A DNA stretch of 64,000 nt from positions 1 through 64,000 of the forward strand of contig NZ_JAAITI010000017.1 of assembly GCF_013304735.1 (NCBI RefSeq), in the 5' to 3' direction. This DNA is from Blautia luti (GTDB taxonomy: Bacteria > Bacillota > Clostridia > Lachnospirales > Lachnospiraceae). How positions within the stretch are numbered: the first letter of the stretch is position 1; each line of letters opens with the position of its first letter. The translations under genes and the position numbers were made by a program. The notes beneath the pieces are model-generated. The model was given only the letters and a program-made list of their open reading frames with translations, made no database searches and was not told where the DNA came from. This document shows, one piece after another, positions 7,774-15,586 of this stretch.

Positions 7774-10140
7774 TCAAGTAAACGATCTCCAGAACCTGCT
7801 TACTGCCTCTTCCACGGTATTCAGCCTGCAGCTGCTCCGGTCTTTCCATTCCCTCGGAAAAATTCCTCCGTAATCCCGGCCCAGAAAACGGTCATCCAGA
7901 AGCAATATCACACCTTTGTCCTCTTTGGTGCGGATCACACGTCCGGCTGCCTGGAGAACCTTATTCATGCCAGGATAACGGTAGGCATAATCAAAACCGC
8001 TCTGTTTCTTTCTGTCATAATATTCTTTCAGAATCTCCCTCTCACTGCCGATCTGCGGAAGCCCGGTTCCCACTATGATCGCCCCGATCAGGCTTTCTCC
8101 GATAAGATCAACCCCTTCGGAAAAAATCCCTCCAAGTACACAAAAACCTACCAAAGTTCCTTCCCTGCTCTGAAATTCTTCCAGGAATTCCTCCCGTTCC
8201 CGTTCCGTCATATCAGAATTCTGTCGGATACAGCGCACCCAGTCTACCGAAAATTCCTCCTCATAAACCTGATATACATCCTCCATCAGGCGATAGGAGG
8301 GAAAAAACACCATATAATTCCCCTGGCGCTGCCATACACATCTGGAAATATATTCCGCAATCTTACGGTACTCTGTATGGTTTCTCCTTGTATACCGGCT
8401 GCTCACATCACTTCCGATAAGAATTCTTCTGTTTTCCGCCGAAAACGGAGACTGCACATAAATTCCATAGGCATCCGTTTCCGTTGTCAGAAGTTCCCGG
8501 TAATATAGCATGGGAAAAAGCGTTGCCGAAAAAAACACCGCACTTCTTCCCTTTTTCAGGTACTCTCCCAGGTTTGCAGCCGGATTCACACAGAAGAGGC
8601 GAAGCCGGAAATCATTTTCTCCAAAGCATTCTGTATAGACCACATAGTTCTCATCCACCAGTTCTGACACATTCAGAAAATCACGCACAACAAAATAAAA
8701 TTCCAGAATCTCTTTTCGAAGCTCCTCATCCAGATTTTTTTCTTCCAGGATTTCTTCCAGCTCACCGGAAATGGTAAGGAACGTAATCGGCAACACCCCC
8801 GGATTTGAAAGCACCTGATACGGATTTTGGGATGCCTTAAGATCTTCCTCCAGTTCCAGCATCTGCCTGTTAGCTTTTTCCAGGACCCTGGCGAGTTTCG
8901 GAAAATGTTTCCGGATTTTTTTCCGCAGCGTAAGAAGTGTCTGTCTGGATACTTCCGCACTGTACATTTCTCTTCCGCGTTCCACCAGATTATGGGCCTC
9001 ATCAATAAGAAAGATATAATCTCCGGAAATATTTTCCCCGAAAAAGCGTTTCAGATGGACATTGGGATCAAAGGCGTAATTATAGTCACAGATCACCCCG
9101 TCTACCCAGACGGAAAGATCCAGGCACATTTCAAAAGGACATACCTGCCATTTTTCTGCATGAGCACGGATCACTTCCCTGGAATATACCTCTTCGGTAG
9201 TCCAAAGTTCATAGACTGCATCATTCACCCGGTCAAAATGTCCTTTTGCATAGGGGCATTTCTCCGGTGTACATTCCGGTGAATCCAGGAAACAAAGCTT
9301 TTCTTTTGCGGTAATGGCTGTGACCTTAAATTTCAGTCCATTTTCACGCAAAGTATGGAACGCTTCCCAGGCAACTGTTCCTGTAATGGTTTTTGCGGTA
9401 AGGTAAAAAAGTGTTTCGCCTTTCCCCTCTCCGATGGCACGTACAGATGGAAAAATTGCAGACATAGTTTTTCCCACTCCGGTAGGTGCCTGGACAAACA
9501 GCGTTTTCTTACTGGAAACCGTATGATATACACCACTGACGATCTCTCTCTGCCCTTCTCTGTAAGGAAACGGAAACTGCAGATCTGTCATGGATGCATT
9601 CCGTTCTTTTTTCCAGGAAAGTGAATAAGCAATCCATTTATGGTAAGCATCCAGAAGTTCCTGGTACCACTTTTTCAGTTCCTCCATGGAAAAAATTTCC
9701 CGGAATCTTCTGGTATCCTCTGTATCCAGATGGGAATAGGTCATCTGGATCCCGATTTGGGAAAGGCCTTCTTTTTCTCCGTAAATCCACCCGTAACACA
9801 TTGCCTGTGCACGGTGGACAGGTACCGGCATCTCCATTGCCTGGAGATTTCCATAGGTTCCTTTGATCTCATCGATCCAGACCTCCCCGTCCTCTGTAAA
9901 AATTCCATCTGCACGACCTTCCACCTGAATGATCGTATCCTCGTATTCACTTTCTCTTTTCAGGGAAACTTCCGCCTGATAATTGCCTTTCATGCTTCTC
10001 TGGATCTTCCGGTGAAGCCTTCCGCCTTTTAACATGGCTTCTTTATCTCCGGATGATCCACGGCTGTTATCCAGGTCTCCGCTACGTAATATAAATTCCA
10101 CCAGGTTTCTGACAGAAATCCGTACTTTTGGTTTTTCCAT
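7774..10140 (-). CDS. PD-(D/E)XK nuclease fused to DinG/XPD-like superfamily 2 helicase
   Basis: This 788-residue protein joins two activities. Residues 1-170 form a Cas4/RecB-like PD-(D/E)XK nuclease domain with its metal site in VEGRADGIF (D78) and WIDEIKG (E91, K93). From about 185 on it is a DEAH helicase of the Rad3/XPD/DinG branch: Walker A APTGVGKT at 218-225, DEAH box LIDEAHNL at 380-383, and late motifs GIFSEGVDLIGE and QAAGRVIRTKED. Five cysteines (283, 290, 295, 334, 339) between Walker A and the DEAH box fit the iron-sulfur position seen in XPD. A Cas4-type C-terminal cysteine cluster is not seen in the nuclease part. It probably processes branched or 5'-overhang DNA in repair. 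The ribosome site AGGAG precedes ATG 10140. Confidence 0.85.
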   Translation of the reverse strand: MEKPKVRISVRNLVEFILRSGDLDNSRGSSGDKEAMLKGGRLHRKIQRSMKGNYQAEVSLKRESEYEDTIIQVEGRADGIFTEDGEVWIDEIKGTYGNLQAMEMPVPVHRAQAMCYGWIYGEKEGLSQIGIQMTYSHLDTEDTRRFREIFSMEELKKWYQELLDAYHKWIAYSLSWKKERNASMTDLQFPFPYREGQREIVSGVYHTVSSKKTLFVQAPTGVGKTMSAIFPSVRAIGEGKGETLFYLTAKTITGTVAWEAFHTLRENGLKFKVTAITAKEKLCFLDSPECTPEKCPYAKGHFDRVNDAVYELWTTEEVYSREVIRAHAEKWQVCPFEMCLDLSVWVDGVICDYNYAFDPNVHLKRFFGENISGDYIFLIDEAHNLVERGREMYSAEVSRQTLLTLRKKIRKHFPKLARVLEKANRQMLELEEDLKASQNPYQVLSNPGVLPITFLTISGELEEILEEKNLDEELRKEILEFYFVVRDFLNVSELVDENYVVYTECFGENDFRLRLFCVNPAANLGEYLKKGRSAVFFSATLFPMLYYRELLTTETDAYGIYVQSPFSAENRRILIGSDVSSRYTRRNHTEYRKIAEYISRCVWQRQGNYMVFFPSYRLMEDVYQVYEEEFSVDWVRCIRQNSDMTEREREEFLEEFQSREGTLVGFCVLGGIFSEGVDLIGESLIGAIIVGTGLPQIGSEREILKEYYDRKKQSGFDYAYRYPGMNKVLQAAGRVIRTKEDKGVILLLDDRFLGRDYGGIFPREWKDRSSCRLNTVEEAVSRFWRSFT

Positions 10141-10324
10141 AATTTCACTCCTGCAGCTTTCAGAGCTCTTCCTCCGAAAACTGTCCTTTTCTGCAATGCT
10201 GTATTTCAGATTATACCATAAAAACTACATACAAAAATCTTTTTGCAATCAAAAAAGACGCATGTTCTGCTTTGCTTCTCATGAACTGCGCCTTTTTATT
10301 ACTTTTTTTCTTTATTCATATTTC

Positions 10325-10546
10325 TCAGCCTACCGCGTACTTGGAAAGAACCTGGTTAAAATTTTCATCCTCTCCGTAACACTTTACTGTCAGAGTCTTT
10401 GTCAGATCCAGACTAAGAAGTCCAAGGATCGACTTCGCGTCGATGATAATGCGGTTGTAAAATACATCAATATCAAAATTGCATCTGCTGGCTGCACTGA
10501 CAAACTCCTGTGCGCTTTTTTCATCCAGTTTGATCTGTTTCTCCAT
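10325..10546 (-). CDS. HPr-like protein lacking the phosphorylatable histidine
   Basis: This 73-residue protein aligns with the HPr phosphocarrier fold from its first helix to the end. Its N-terminal part is shortened and the GIHARPA active-site segment is replaced (DEKSAQEFVSAA), so there is no His15 for phosphotransfer from Enzyme I. In contrast, AKSILGLLSLDL matches the HPr regulatory helix and keeps the serine equivalent to Ser46 (here S39), the target of HPr kinase in Firmicutes. This combination recalls Bacillus Crh, a regulatory partner of CcpA. The function is inferred, not shown. It has its own promoter and stands between the helicase and aspartate kinase genes. Confidence 0.8.
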   Translation of the reverse strand: MEKQIKLDEKSAQEFVSAASRCNFDIDVFYNRIIIDAKSILGLLSLDLTKTLTVKCYGEDENFNQVLSKYAVG

Positions 10547-10585
10547 TGCTGACCGCCTGCCTTTCTGAAGTTTTTGTATATGTCT

Positions 10586-10614
10586 GTTTTACACAAAAGT
10601 TAAGTTTTTGTCAA
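10586..10614 (-). promoter_or_regulatory. Promoter of the HPr-like gene
   Basis: On minus a perfect TTGACA is followed after 17 bases by TAAAAC. The HPr-like ATG lies about 40 bases downstream. Confidence 0.7.
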
Positions 10615-10730
10615 TACTGTTTATTTCCTGTCAGACGTTTTTCGACACAATGTATAATATCTTTGTTTTTCTTTTAGAAATTTTGTCGAATTTATTTGGA
10701 TTATTTTTAGGTAAACCATAGATTTTGGCC

Positions 10731-10774
10731 AAAAAATCCGCCACAGGACGGTATGTTACATGTCCTGCGGCGGA
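10731..10774 (-). terminator. Rho-independent terminator of aspartate kinase
   Basis: The stem TCCGCC-CAGGAC / GTCCTG-GGCGGA with a single mismatch is followed on minus by six T. It lies about 35 bases past the aspartate kinase stop. Confidence 0.88.
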
Positions 10775-10809
10775 TATAATACTTCCTGATTTAATTAAAA
10801 TGGATATTT

Positions 10810-12129
10810 TTAGATCCGTGTCAGAACAAAAATATCATAGATCGCTCTGACAGCTTTTTCGAAATCGCGGTTCTCAACACCGATGATGATATTCAGCTCA
10901 CTGGAACCCTGGTCGATCATTTTTACATTTACATTTGCATGAGCAAGAGCAGAGAAGATTCTTCCTGCGGTACCTCTCTGGGATTTCATTCCACGGCCTA
11001 CGACTGCGATCAGTGCAAGGTCGGATTCCATCTCCACGAAGTCAGGCTGTACCAGACGGTGGATGCCTGCGATAACCTGCTGTTCTTTCTCCTCAAACTC
11101 ATCCTGGTGAACATATACGGTCATGGTATCAATTCCGGACGGTACATGCTCAAAGCTGATTCCCTGATCCTCAAATACCTGAAGAACTTTACGGCCAAAA
11201 CCAATCTCACTGTTCATCATGGATTTCTCGATATTAATGGAGCAGAAACCTTTCTTTCCGGCAATACCGGTAATTGTAAATTTCGGTTTTTTACAGGTAC
11301 TCTCTACAATCAGTGTACCTTTGTCTTCCGGGCTGTTTGTATTGCGGATGTTGATCGGAATTCCCTCTTTACGAACCGGGAAGATCGCATCCTCATGAAG
11401 AACGGTTGCTCCCATGTAAGAAAGCTCACGAAGCTCTCTGTATGTAATTGCCTCGATGGGTTCCGGATTGTGTACGATACGCGGATCGGTTACAAGGAAA
11501 CCGGAAACATCAGTCCAGTTCTCATAGATATCTGCATGGATCGCTTTTGCAACCAGGGATCCTGTTACATCAGAACCACCTCTGGAAAATGTCTTTACCG
11601 TACCATCTGCACATGCTCCGTAGAATCCCGGGATAACCGCATGCTGGGATTTGCTGAGTTTCTTGGAAAGGAGTTTGTTGGTCTCCTCAGCTTCCAGATT
11701 ACCGTCTTTATCAAAACGGATTACAGTAGCCGCATCCACAAAATCGTATCCAAGATATGCAGCCATGATCTTACCATTGAGGAACTCACCTCTGGATGCC
11801 GCATACTGGATTCCTGCCTGTGCACGGAAATCCTCATCGATCTTCTTGAACTCGTCTTCAAGAGAAAGGCTCAGTCCAAGACCTTTGATAATCTCATAAT
11901 ATCTCTCTTTGATGGCATTAAGCTTCTCAGTGATATCCTCACCTTTGGATGCTGCGTCATAGCATCCGTAAAGCATATCGGTTACTTTGATATCTTCGTC
12001 AAATCTCTTTCCCGGAGCTGACGGAACTACATAACGGCGGCTCTCATCGCTGCGGATGATATCGCCCACTTTCTGGAACTGCTCCGCATTTGCAAGGGAA
12101 CTTCCACCGAATTTTACAACTTTTTTCAT
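10810..12129 (-). CDS. Aspartate kinase
   Basis: Aspartate kinase phosphorylates aspartate, the first step towards lysine, threonine, methionine and diaminopimelate. The N-terminal kinase domain begins with VVKFGGSSLAN and contains FSRGGSDVTGSL and the ENWTDVSGFLVTDPR segment. Two C-terminal ACT domains follow, the last with GRGMKSQRGTAGRIFSALA and IDQGSSELNI, which normally bind a feedback inhibitor. At 439 residues it is a monofunctional enzyme of the single-peptide type, with no homoserine dehydrogenase fusion. The start is ATG 12129, preceded by GAGAGGTG. It is monocistronic between its own promoter and terminator. No lysine riboswitch is apparent in the short leader. Confidence 0.94.
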   Translation of the reverse strand: MKKVVKFGGSSLANAEQFQKVGDIIRSDESRRYVVPSAPGKRFDEDIKVTDMLYGCYDAASKGEDITEKLNAIKERYYEIIKGLGLSLSLEDEFKKIDEDFRAQAGIQYAASRGEFLNGKIMAAYLGYDFVDAATVIRFDKDGNLEAEETNKLLSKKLSKSQHAVIPGFYGACADGTVKTFSRGGSDVTGSLVAKAIHADIYENWTDVSGFLVTDPRIVHNPEPIEAITYRELRELSYMGATVLHEDAIFPVRKEGIPINIRNTNSPEDKGTLIVESTCKKPKFTITGIAGKKGFCSINIEKSMMNSEIGFGRKVLQVFEDQGISFEHVPSGIDTMTVYVHQDEFEEKEQQVIAGIHRLVQPDFVEMESDLALIAVVGRGMKSQRGTAGRIFSALAHANVNVKMIDQGSSELNIIIGVENRDFEKAVRAIYDIFVLTRI

Positions 12130-12214
12130 GATAACACCTCTCACCTGTAATTTCGACTTCCAGCGCTGCATATTCACGATTCACTGCAACACTTTACCAC
12201 AGAAACCTACGGCT

Positions 12215-12243
12215 ATTTTATTGAATAATTTATAATTTTGCAA
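12215..12243 (-). promoter_or_regulatory. Promoter of aspartate kinase
   Basis: On minus TTGCAA and TAAAAT are separated by 17 bases, in an A/T-rich stretch about 85 bases before the start codon. Confidence 0.6.
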
Positions 12244-12311
12244 GTCTTTCCGTTACATTTCCGCAAAAAAAGTCAAATTATACAAGAGAAAAGTATCTCC
12301 TGACCTGTTTC

Positions 12312-12593
12312 TTATGCACAGTACTGTTTCAGAATGTTCTCAAGAGCTGCAGCGCTGCTTGTGTGACAGCGGCATACAGGGATGGATTTTTTCTTTGCTT
12401 CTTCTACCGCGCAGTTTACCATTTTGTGGGAAACGGTACTTGTAAACAGAATCATCAGATCCGGCACACCGATCTTTTTCTTCATAGCTCCTTTTTCCTT
12501 GGCAAAAACTTTCGCCTTACATCCGAACCCTTTACAGATATCCTCATACTGACATACCATTCTTTCATTACCGCCTACGATTACAACGCTCAT
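12312..12593 (-). CDS. DUF2325 family protein
   Basis: This 93-residue protein begins with a Rossmann-like MSVVIVGGNERM and has the DUF2325 pattern throughout, including a central DLMILFTSTVSHKM and a late CRCHTSS segment. The biochemical role of the family is not established. Start and ribosome site (AAAGGAGA, 9 bases before ATG 12593) are clear. Its promoter carries a perfect inverted repeat across the expected transcription start, so expression is probably switched by a repressor. Cysteines 14, 25, 74 and 92 could bind metal or respond to redox, but this is a guess. Confidence 0.82.
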   Translation of the reverse strand: MSVVIVGGNERMVCQYEDICKGFGCKAKVFAKEKGAMKKKIGVPDLMILFTSTVSHKMVNCAVEEAKKKSIPVCRCHTSSAAALENILKQYCA

Positions 12594-12674
12594 AATTCAC
12601 TCTCCTTTGATCTCTGAACTTTTTTTATATAACTGTTGCTGGTTATCTTTAACTAACTCTTGGTTTAAAATATT

Positions 12675-12730
12675 GAGTTAGCATTTGCTAACTCGTTTAT
12701 TATAATACCATGCCTTAAAAAGTTTGTCAA
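12675..12730 (-). promoter_or_regulatory. Promoter with palindromic operator upstream of the DUF2325 gene
   Basis: On minus a consensus TTGACA (12725-12730) and TATTAT (12702-12707) are 17 bases apart. Seven bases after the -10 box a perfect 9-bp inverted repeat, GAGTTAGCA / TGCTAACTC with a 2-base spacer (12675-12694), covers the probable transcription start. A related half-site lies about 16 bases further at 12650-12659. The arrangement is that of a repressor-controlled promoter. The TTAGC..GCTAA core resembles some DtxR-family iron boxes, which is only a suggestion. Confidence 0.72.
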
Positions 12731-12738
12731 AGGTAATT

Positions 12739-13428
12739 TTAAATTTTGTCAGATTTTTTATATTCTGTGATCCCGCATACAGTAAGTATGCCCTCTTTTA
12801 CCTGGAAATGTACATCCATTCCTGCAAAAGGCATTCCATATATCCGCTCCGGATCTTTCTGGTATGCAGGTCTTGGGTCTTCTTTAAGCACCCCTTCCAG
12901 GGCAGAGATCTTATCTTCCGGGATCTTTGCCTTCCATTCTTCGGGGATCTCCACTTTCAGGAAATGCTGCTCCACTTTTGCCGCAAAGCCGCCCAGAGCT
13001 TCCGGATGGCAGTCTGCCGCCGGCAGATATGGCTTGATATCATAGATGGGGGTTCCGTCCATCAGATCCGCACCGGATACGATCAGTACAGGGGCTTCTT
13101 TGCTCTCCAGATCGATCTTTTCCAGTTTCACGCAGGACAGCCCTACCGGATTTGGACGGAAGGGGGATCTGGTAGCAAATACGCCCATTCTTTCATTTCC
13201 ACCCAGACGCGGTGGACGTACCGTAGGTGACCAGTTCTCACGGATCGCCTGGGAAAACTCCCAGAGCAGCCAGATATGAGAAAAATCTTCCATTCCCTTT
13301 ACCGCTTCCCGTACCCGGTATTCCGGTTCAAAAACAACACGGGCTGTCAGTTCTTCCACACGGCCGCTCTGGCGCGGGATTCCAAATTTTGTTGGAAAAT
13401 CACTTCTGATCCTTGCAATTATTTTCAT
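12739..13428 (-). CDS. trmO: tRNA m6t6A37 methyltransferase TrmO (TsaA/YaeB)
   Basis: TrmO adds a methyl group to N6-threonylcarbamoyladenosine at position 37 of certain tRNAs, using S-adenosylmethionine bound in an unusual beta-barrel. Key segments are TKFGIPRQSG, the core DFSHIWLLWEFSQ, and the signature GVFATRSPFRPNPVGLS. The C-terminal extension with DPRPAYQ matches the full-length bacterial form (229 aa). The ATG is one base after the stop of larE, with GGGAG upstream, so the two genes are co-translated. The last 80 bases before the DUF2325 start carry that gene's promoter. Confidence 0.92.
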   Translation of the reverse strand: MKIIARIRSDFPTKFGIPRQSGRVEELTARVVFEPEYRVREAVKGMEDFSHIWLLWEFSQAIRENWSPTVRPPRLGGNERMGVFATRSPFRPNPVGLSCVKLEKIDLESKEAPVLIVSGADLMDGTPIYDIKPYLPAADCHPEALGGFAAKVEQHFLKVEIPEEWKAKIPEDKISALEGVLKEDPRPAYQKDPERIYGMPFAGMDVHFQVKEGILTVCGITEYKKSDKI

Positions 13429-13429
13429 A

Positions 13430-14251
13430 TTACTCTCCCAATGTTTCGTTCATGCTTCCTGTCCGGTAGCCTGTCAGATCCATTGTAACATAGGTAAAGC
13501 CATATGTCTTAAACTCTTTTGTGATCTTTTCCCGGTTTTCCAGAACTTTGGAAAATTCTCCCGGTTCCACTTCAATGCGGGCCATCATTCCGTGGATCCG
13601 CACACGAACCTGATGGAATCCCAGATCCAGAAGAAGCTGCTCTGCTTTATCCACCATGGAAAGTTTATCCCTTGTGATCTCTTCTCCGTAAACAAATCTG
13701 GAAGAAAGGCAGGCAAAAGACTGCTTATCCCAGGTAGGAAGTCCCAGATTTCTGGACAGGATACGGATTTCTTCTTTCGCAAGCTTGGAATGGCGCAGAG
13801 GACTTGTCACACCAAGTTCTGCCACTGCCTGAAGCCCTGGTCTGTAATCTCCGTTGTCATCCATATTGGAGCCTTCTGCGATATATTCGATCTTCTGCTC
13901 CTTTGCGATGTTGATGATCTTCTCAAACAGCTCGTGCTTACAGATATAACATCGGTTCTTCGGATTATGGGAAAAGCCTTCAATGTCCAGTTCCTCGGAT
14001 TCACATACAAAGTGACGGATGCCTTCTTTTTCGCAGAAACGGATCGCTTCCATAAGTTCTCTCTCCGGAAAAGAGCAAGACTTTGCGGTCACGGCGATCA
14101 CCTGATCTCCAAGGGTATCATGTGCTACCTTAAGAAGATAGGTGGAGTCCACACCTCCGGAAAAGGCAACGGCCACACTTTTTAACTGACGAAAATAATC
14201 TTTCAGATCTTCTTCTTTTTTTAATGCTTCCTGTAATTTTTTATCTTCCAT
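13430..14251 (-). CDS. larE: ATP-dependent sulfur transferase LarE family
   Basis: LarE is a PP-loop enzyme that adenylates a carboxylated nicotinate precursor and donates sulfur to build the nickel-pincer cofactor of lactate racemase and related enzymes. The PP-loop SGGVDST is at residues 31-37. Cys181 in SFACLSSRF sits where the sacrificial cysteine of Lactobacillus LarE lies. A CYIC pair (101-104) also occurs. Start ATG 14251 has GAGGTG 9 bases upstream (273 aa). The usual partners larA, larB and larC are not in the window, so the enzyme either works with distant genes or has another thiolation target. Confidence 0.87.
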   Translation of the reverse strand: MEDKKLQEALKKEEDLKDYFRQLKSVAVAFSGGVDSTYLLKVAHDTLGDQVIAVTAKSCSFPERELMEAIRFCEKEGIRHFVCESEELDIEGFSHNPKNRCYICKHELFEKIINIAKEQKIEYIAEGSNMDDNGDYRPGLQAVAELGVTSPLRHSKLAKEEIRILSRNLGLPTWDKQSFACLSSRFVYGEEITRDKLSMVDKAEQLLLDLGFHQVRVRIHGMMARIEVEPGEFSKVLENREKITKEFKTYGFTYVTMDLTGYRTGSMNETLGE

Positions 14252-14440
14252 TATTCTTTTCACCTCTTAAAATTCTGTTTCATTTTTATTTCCGATTTCT
14301 GTAAGACGAATACTTCGATTTATATTTTGATAAAATATCATACTTTCCCCACTAAGTCAATATGAAATATAATTGATAATTGTATTTTCAGACCTTTTAT
14401 GCTATTGTATAAGTAATAATATTTTATCAGGAGGTTTTAT

Positions 14441-14695
14441 ATGGGACAGAGACGTACCAAAGTAGAAGTACTGAACGAAAAAATTTCCAAAGTAGAGTCC
14501 AAGATTGCTGCCTACACAGAGAAGATCGCAGCTCTGGAAGATGAGAAAACTGCTCTTGCAGCACAGCTGGAAGAAATTCATAAAGCAGCCAAGAAAGCAG
14601 AAGAAGCCGCAGAGCTGAAACGTCTTCTTAAACTGATGCGTAAGAAAGACATTTCTGTGGAAGATCTGGAATCCATGATTTCCAAAGAAGACTGA
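14441..14695 (+). CDS. Small coiled-coil protein, family not recognised
   Basis: This 84-residue protein is almost entirely a charged helix. Residues 8-55 form a heptad-like coiled coil rich in Glu, Lys and Ala, and a short C-terminal segment (MRKKDISVEDLESMI) may form a second helix pair. The start is clear: AGGAGG lies 8 bases before ATG 14441, and TTTCAG/TATAAG elements about 16 bases apart lie upstream. It is one of four plus-strand genes and stands alone, ending in a strong terminator. It vaguely resembles DUF4315-type proteins of conjugative elements, but no such element is nearby and the match is too weak to use. Confidence 0.75.
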   Translation: MGQRRTKVEVLNEKISKVESKIAAYTEKIAALEDEKTALAAQLEEIHKAAKKAEEAAELKRLLKLMRKKDISVEDLESMISKED

Positions 14696-14698
14696 TCA

Positions 14699-14748
14699 CA
14701 AAAACCGGTTTCCGAAGAATTTTTTTCTTCCAAACCGGTTTTTTATTT
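14699..14748. terminator. Bidirectional terminator between convergent genes
   Basis: AAAACCGGTTT..GAAGAA pairs with TTCTTC..AAACCGGTTTT, with only two mismatched bases, and T-rich tracts follow on both strands. It serves the plus-strand coiled-coil gene and the minus-strand DeoR regulator gene. Confidence 0.85.
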
Positions 14749-14772
14749 ATAATCTTTTTATTTTATATCTTT

Positions 14773-15516
14773 TTATGATACGATCTGAATATTTCTGCAG
14801 TCCTTATATTCTCTGGAACAGTTTTCTGTCAGGATCACCGCTCCGTCAAACGAAAAGAATGTCACCGCACTGATCTGTCCGAATTTGGAGCTGTCGGACA
14901 CTACGTATCTTTCCAGGCACTGCTCCATGGCTGTTCGTTTTACCAGTGCCTCGTTGGCCTCCGGTGTAGTAAAACCTTCTCTTAGCGTCATTCCGTTTGT
15001 TCCAAAAAAACCCTTTGTAAAATGATAGTTCTTCAGCATCTGCATAGCCTGGCTTCCGATCACCGCTTCTGTGGAACCTTTCAGTTCTCCGCCGATCAGC
15101 AGCACATGGACTCCCATCTGAGCCAGAGTCCTGGCATGGGAAACACCGTTGGTCACAAACGTCGCCCTGGAGCCATTAAGATGTTCCAGCATATATCCGG
15201 TAGTCGTTCCCGCATCCAGATATACAAAATCTCCCGGCTGGATCAGAGATGCCGCATAGGCTGCGATCTTCTTTTTTTCCTCGATATTAAGCTCGGATTT
15301 TTGGGCTACGGTAGGCTCATAGGCATTGACTGTATGCTCCAGTGCCACTGCACCGCCAAAAACCCTGGTCAGTTTTCCTGCCTTGTAAAGCGCTGTGATA
15401 TCCCTGCGGACCGTAGATTCTGATGCATCCAGGATATCTTTCAGTTCTGTTACTGTGACACTGTTTTTTTCTCTGAGAAGGCCGAGTATGATCTCATATC
15501 TCTGCTCCGTCAGCAT
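14773..15516 (-). CDS. fruR: DeoR/GlpR family regulator of the fructose operon
   Basis: This 247-residue regulator has an N-terminal DeoR-type helix-turn-helix (SVTVTELKDILDASESTVRRDITAL, residues 19-43) and a C-terminal sugar-phosphate sensor domain of the ISOCOT fold, with the typical IQPGDFVYLDAGTTTGYMLEHL and FFGTNGM segments. It is the last gene after fructokinase, EIIABC and HPr, so it most likely represses that operon and responds to a fructose phosphate. AGGAGG precedes ATG 15516. A terminator hairpin between ptsH and this gene should make its expression lower than that of the transport genes. Confidence 0.88.
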   Translation of the reverse strand: MLTEQRYEIILGLLREKNSVTVTELKDILDASESTVRRDITALYKAGKLTRVFGGAVALEHTVNAYEPTVAQKSELNIEEKKKIAAYAASLIQPGDFVYLDAGTTTGYMLEHLNGSRATFVTNGVSHARTLAQMGVHVLLIGGELKGSTEAVIGSQAMQMLKNYHFTKGFFGTNGMTLREGFTTPEANEALVKRTAMEQCLERYVVSDSSKFGQISAVTFFSFDGAVILTENCSREYKDCRNIQIVS

Positions 15517-15530
15517 AGTTTTCCTCCTTT

Positions 15531-15566
15531 AAAAAAGACACCCCGATCAGACGGACCGGGATGTCT
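15531..15566 (-). terminator. Terminator/attenuator between ptsH and the DeoR gene
   Basis: AGACA-CCCCG pairs with CGGGA-TGTCT, and six T follow on minus. The T run directly abuts the AGGAGG of the regulator gene, so the regulator depends on read-through or an unseen promoter. Confidence 0.8.
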
Positions 15567-15586
15567 TCTGTTTACTCATTCTGAGA

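Noticed and set aside
12130-12311. Possible lysine riboswitch before aspartate kinase
   Set aside because: The region is only about 180 bases and includes the promoter about 85 bases before the start. The multi-helix core of a lysine riboswitch does not fit and no expression-platform terminator is present.
14441-14695. Possible conjugative-element (DUF4315-like) gene
   Set aside because: Similarity is limited to coiled-coil character. No integrase, relaxase, attachment site or other element genes are in the region.
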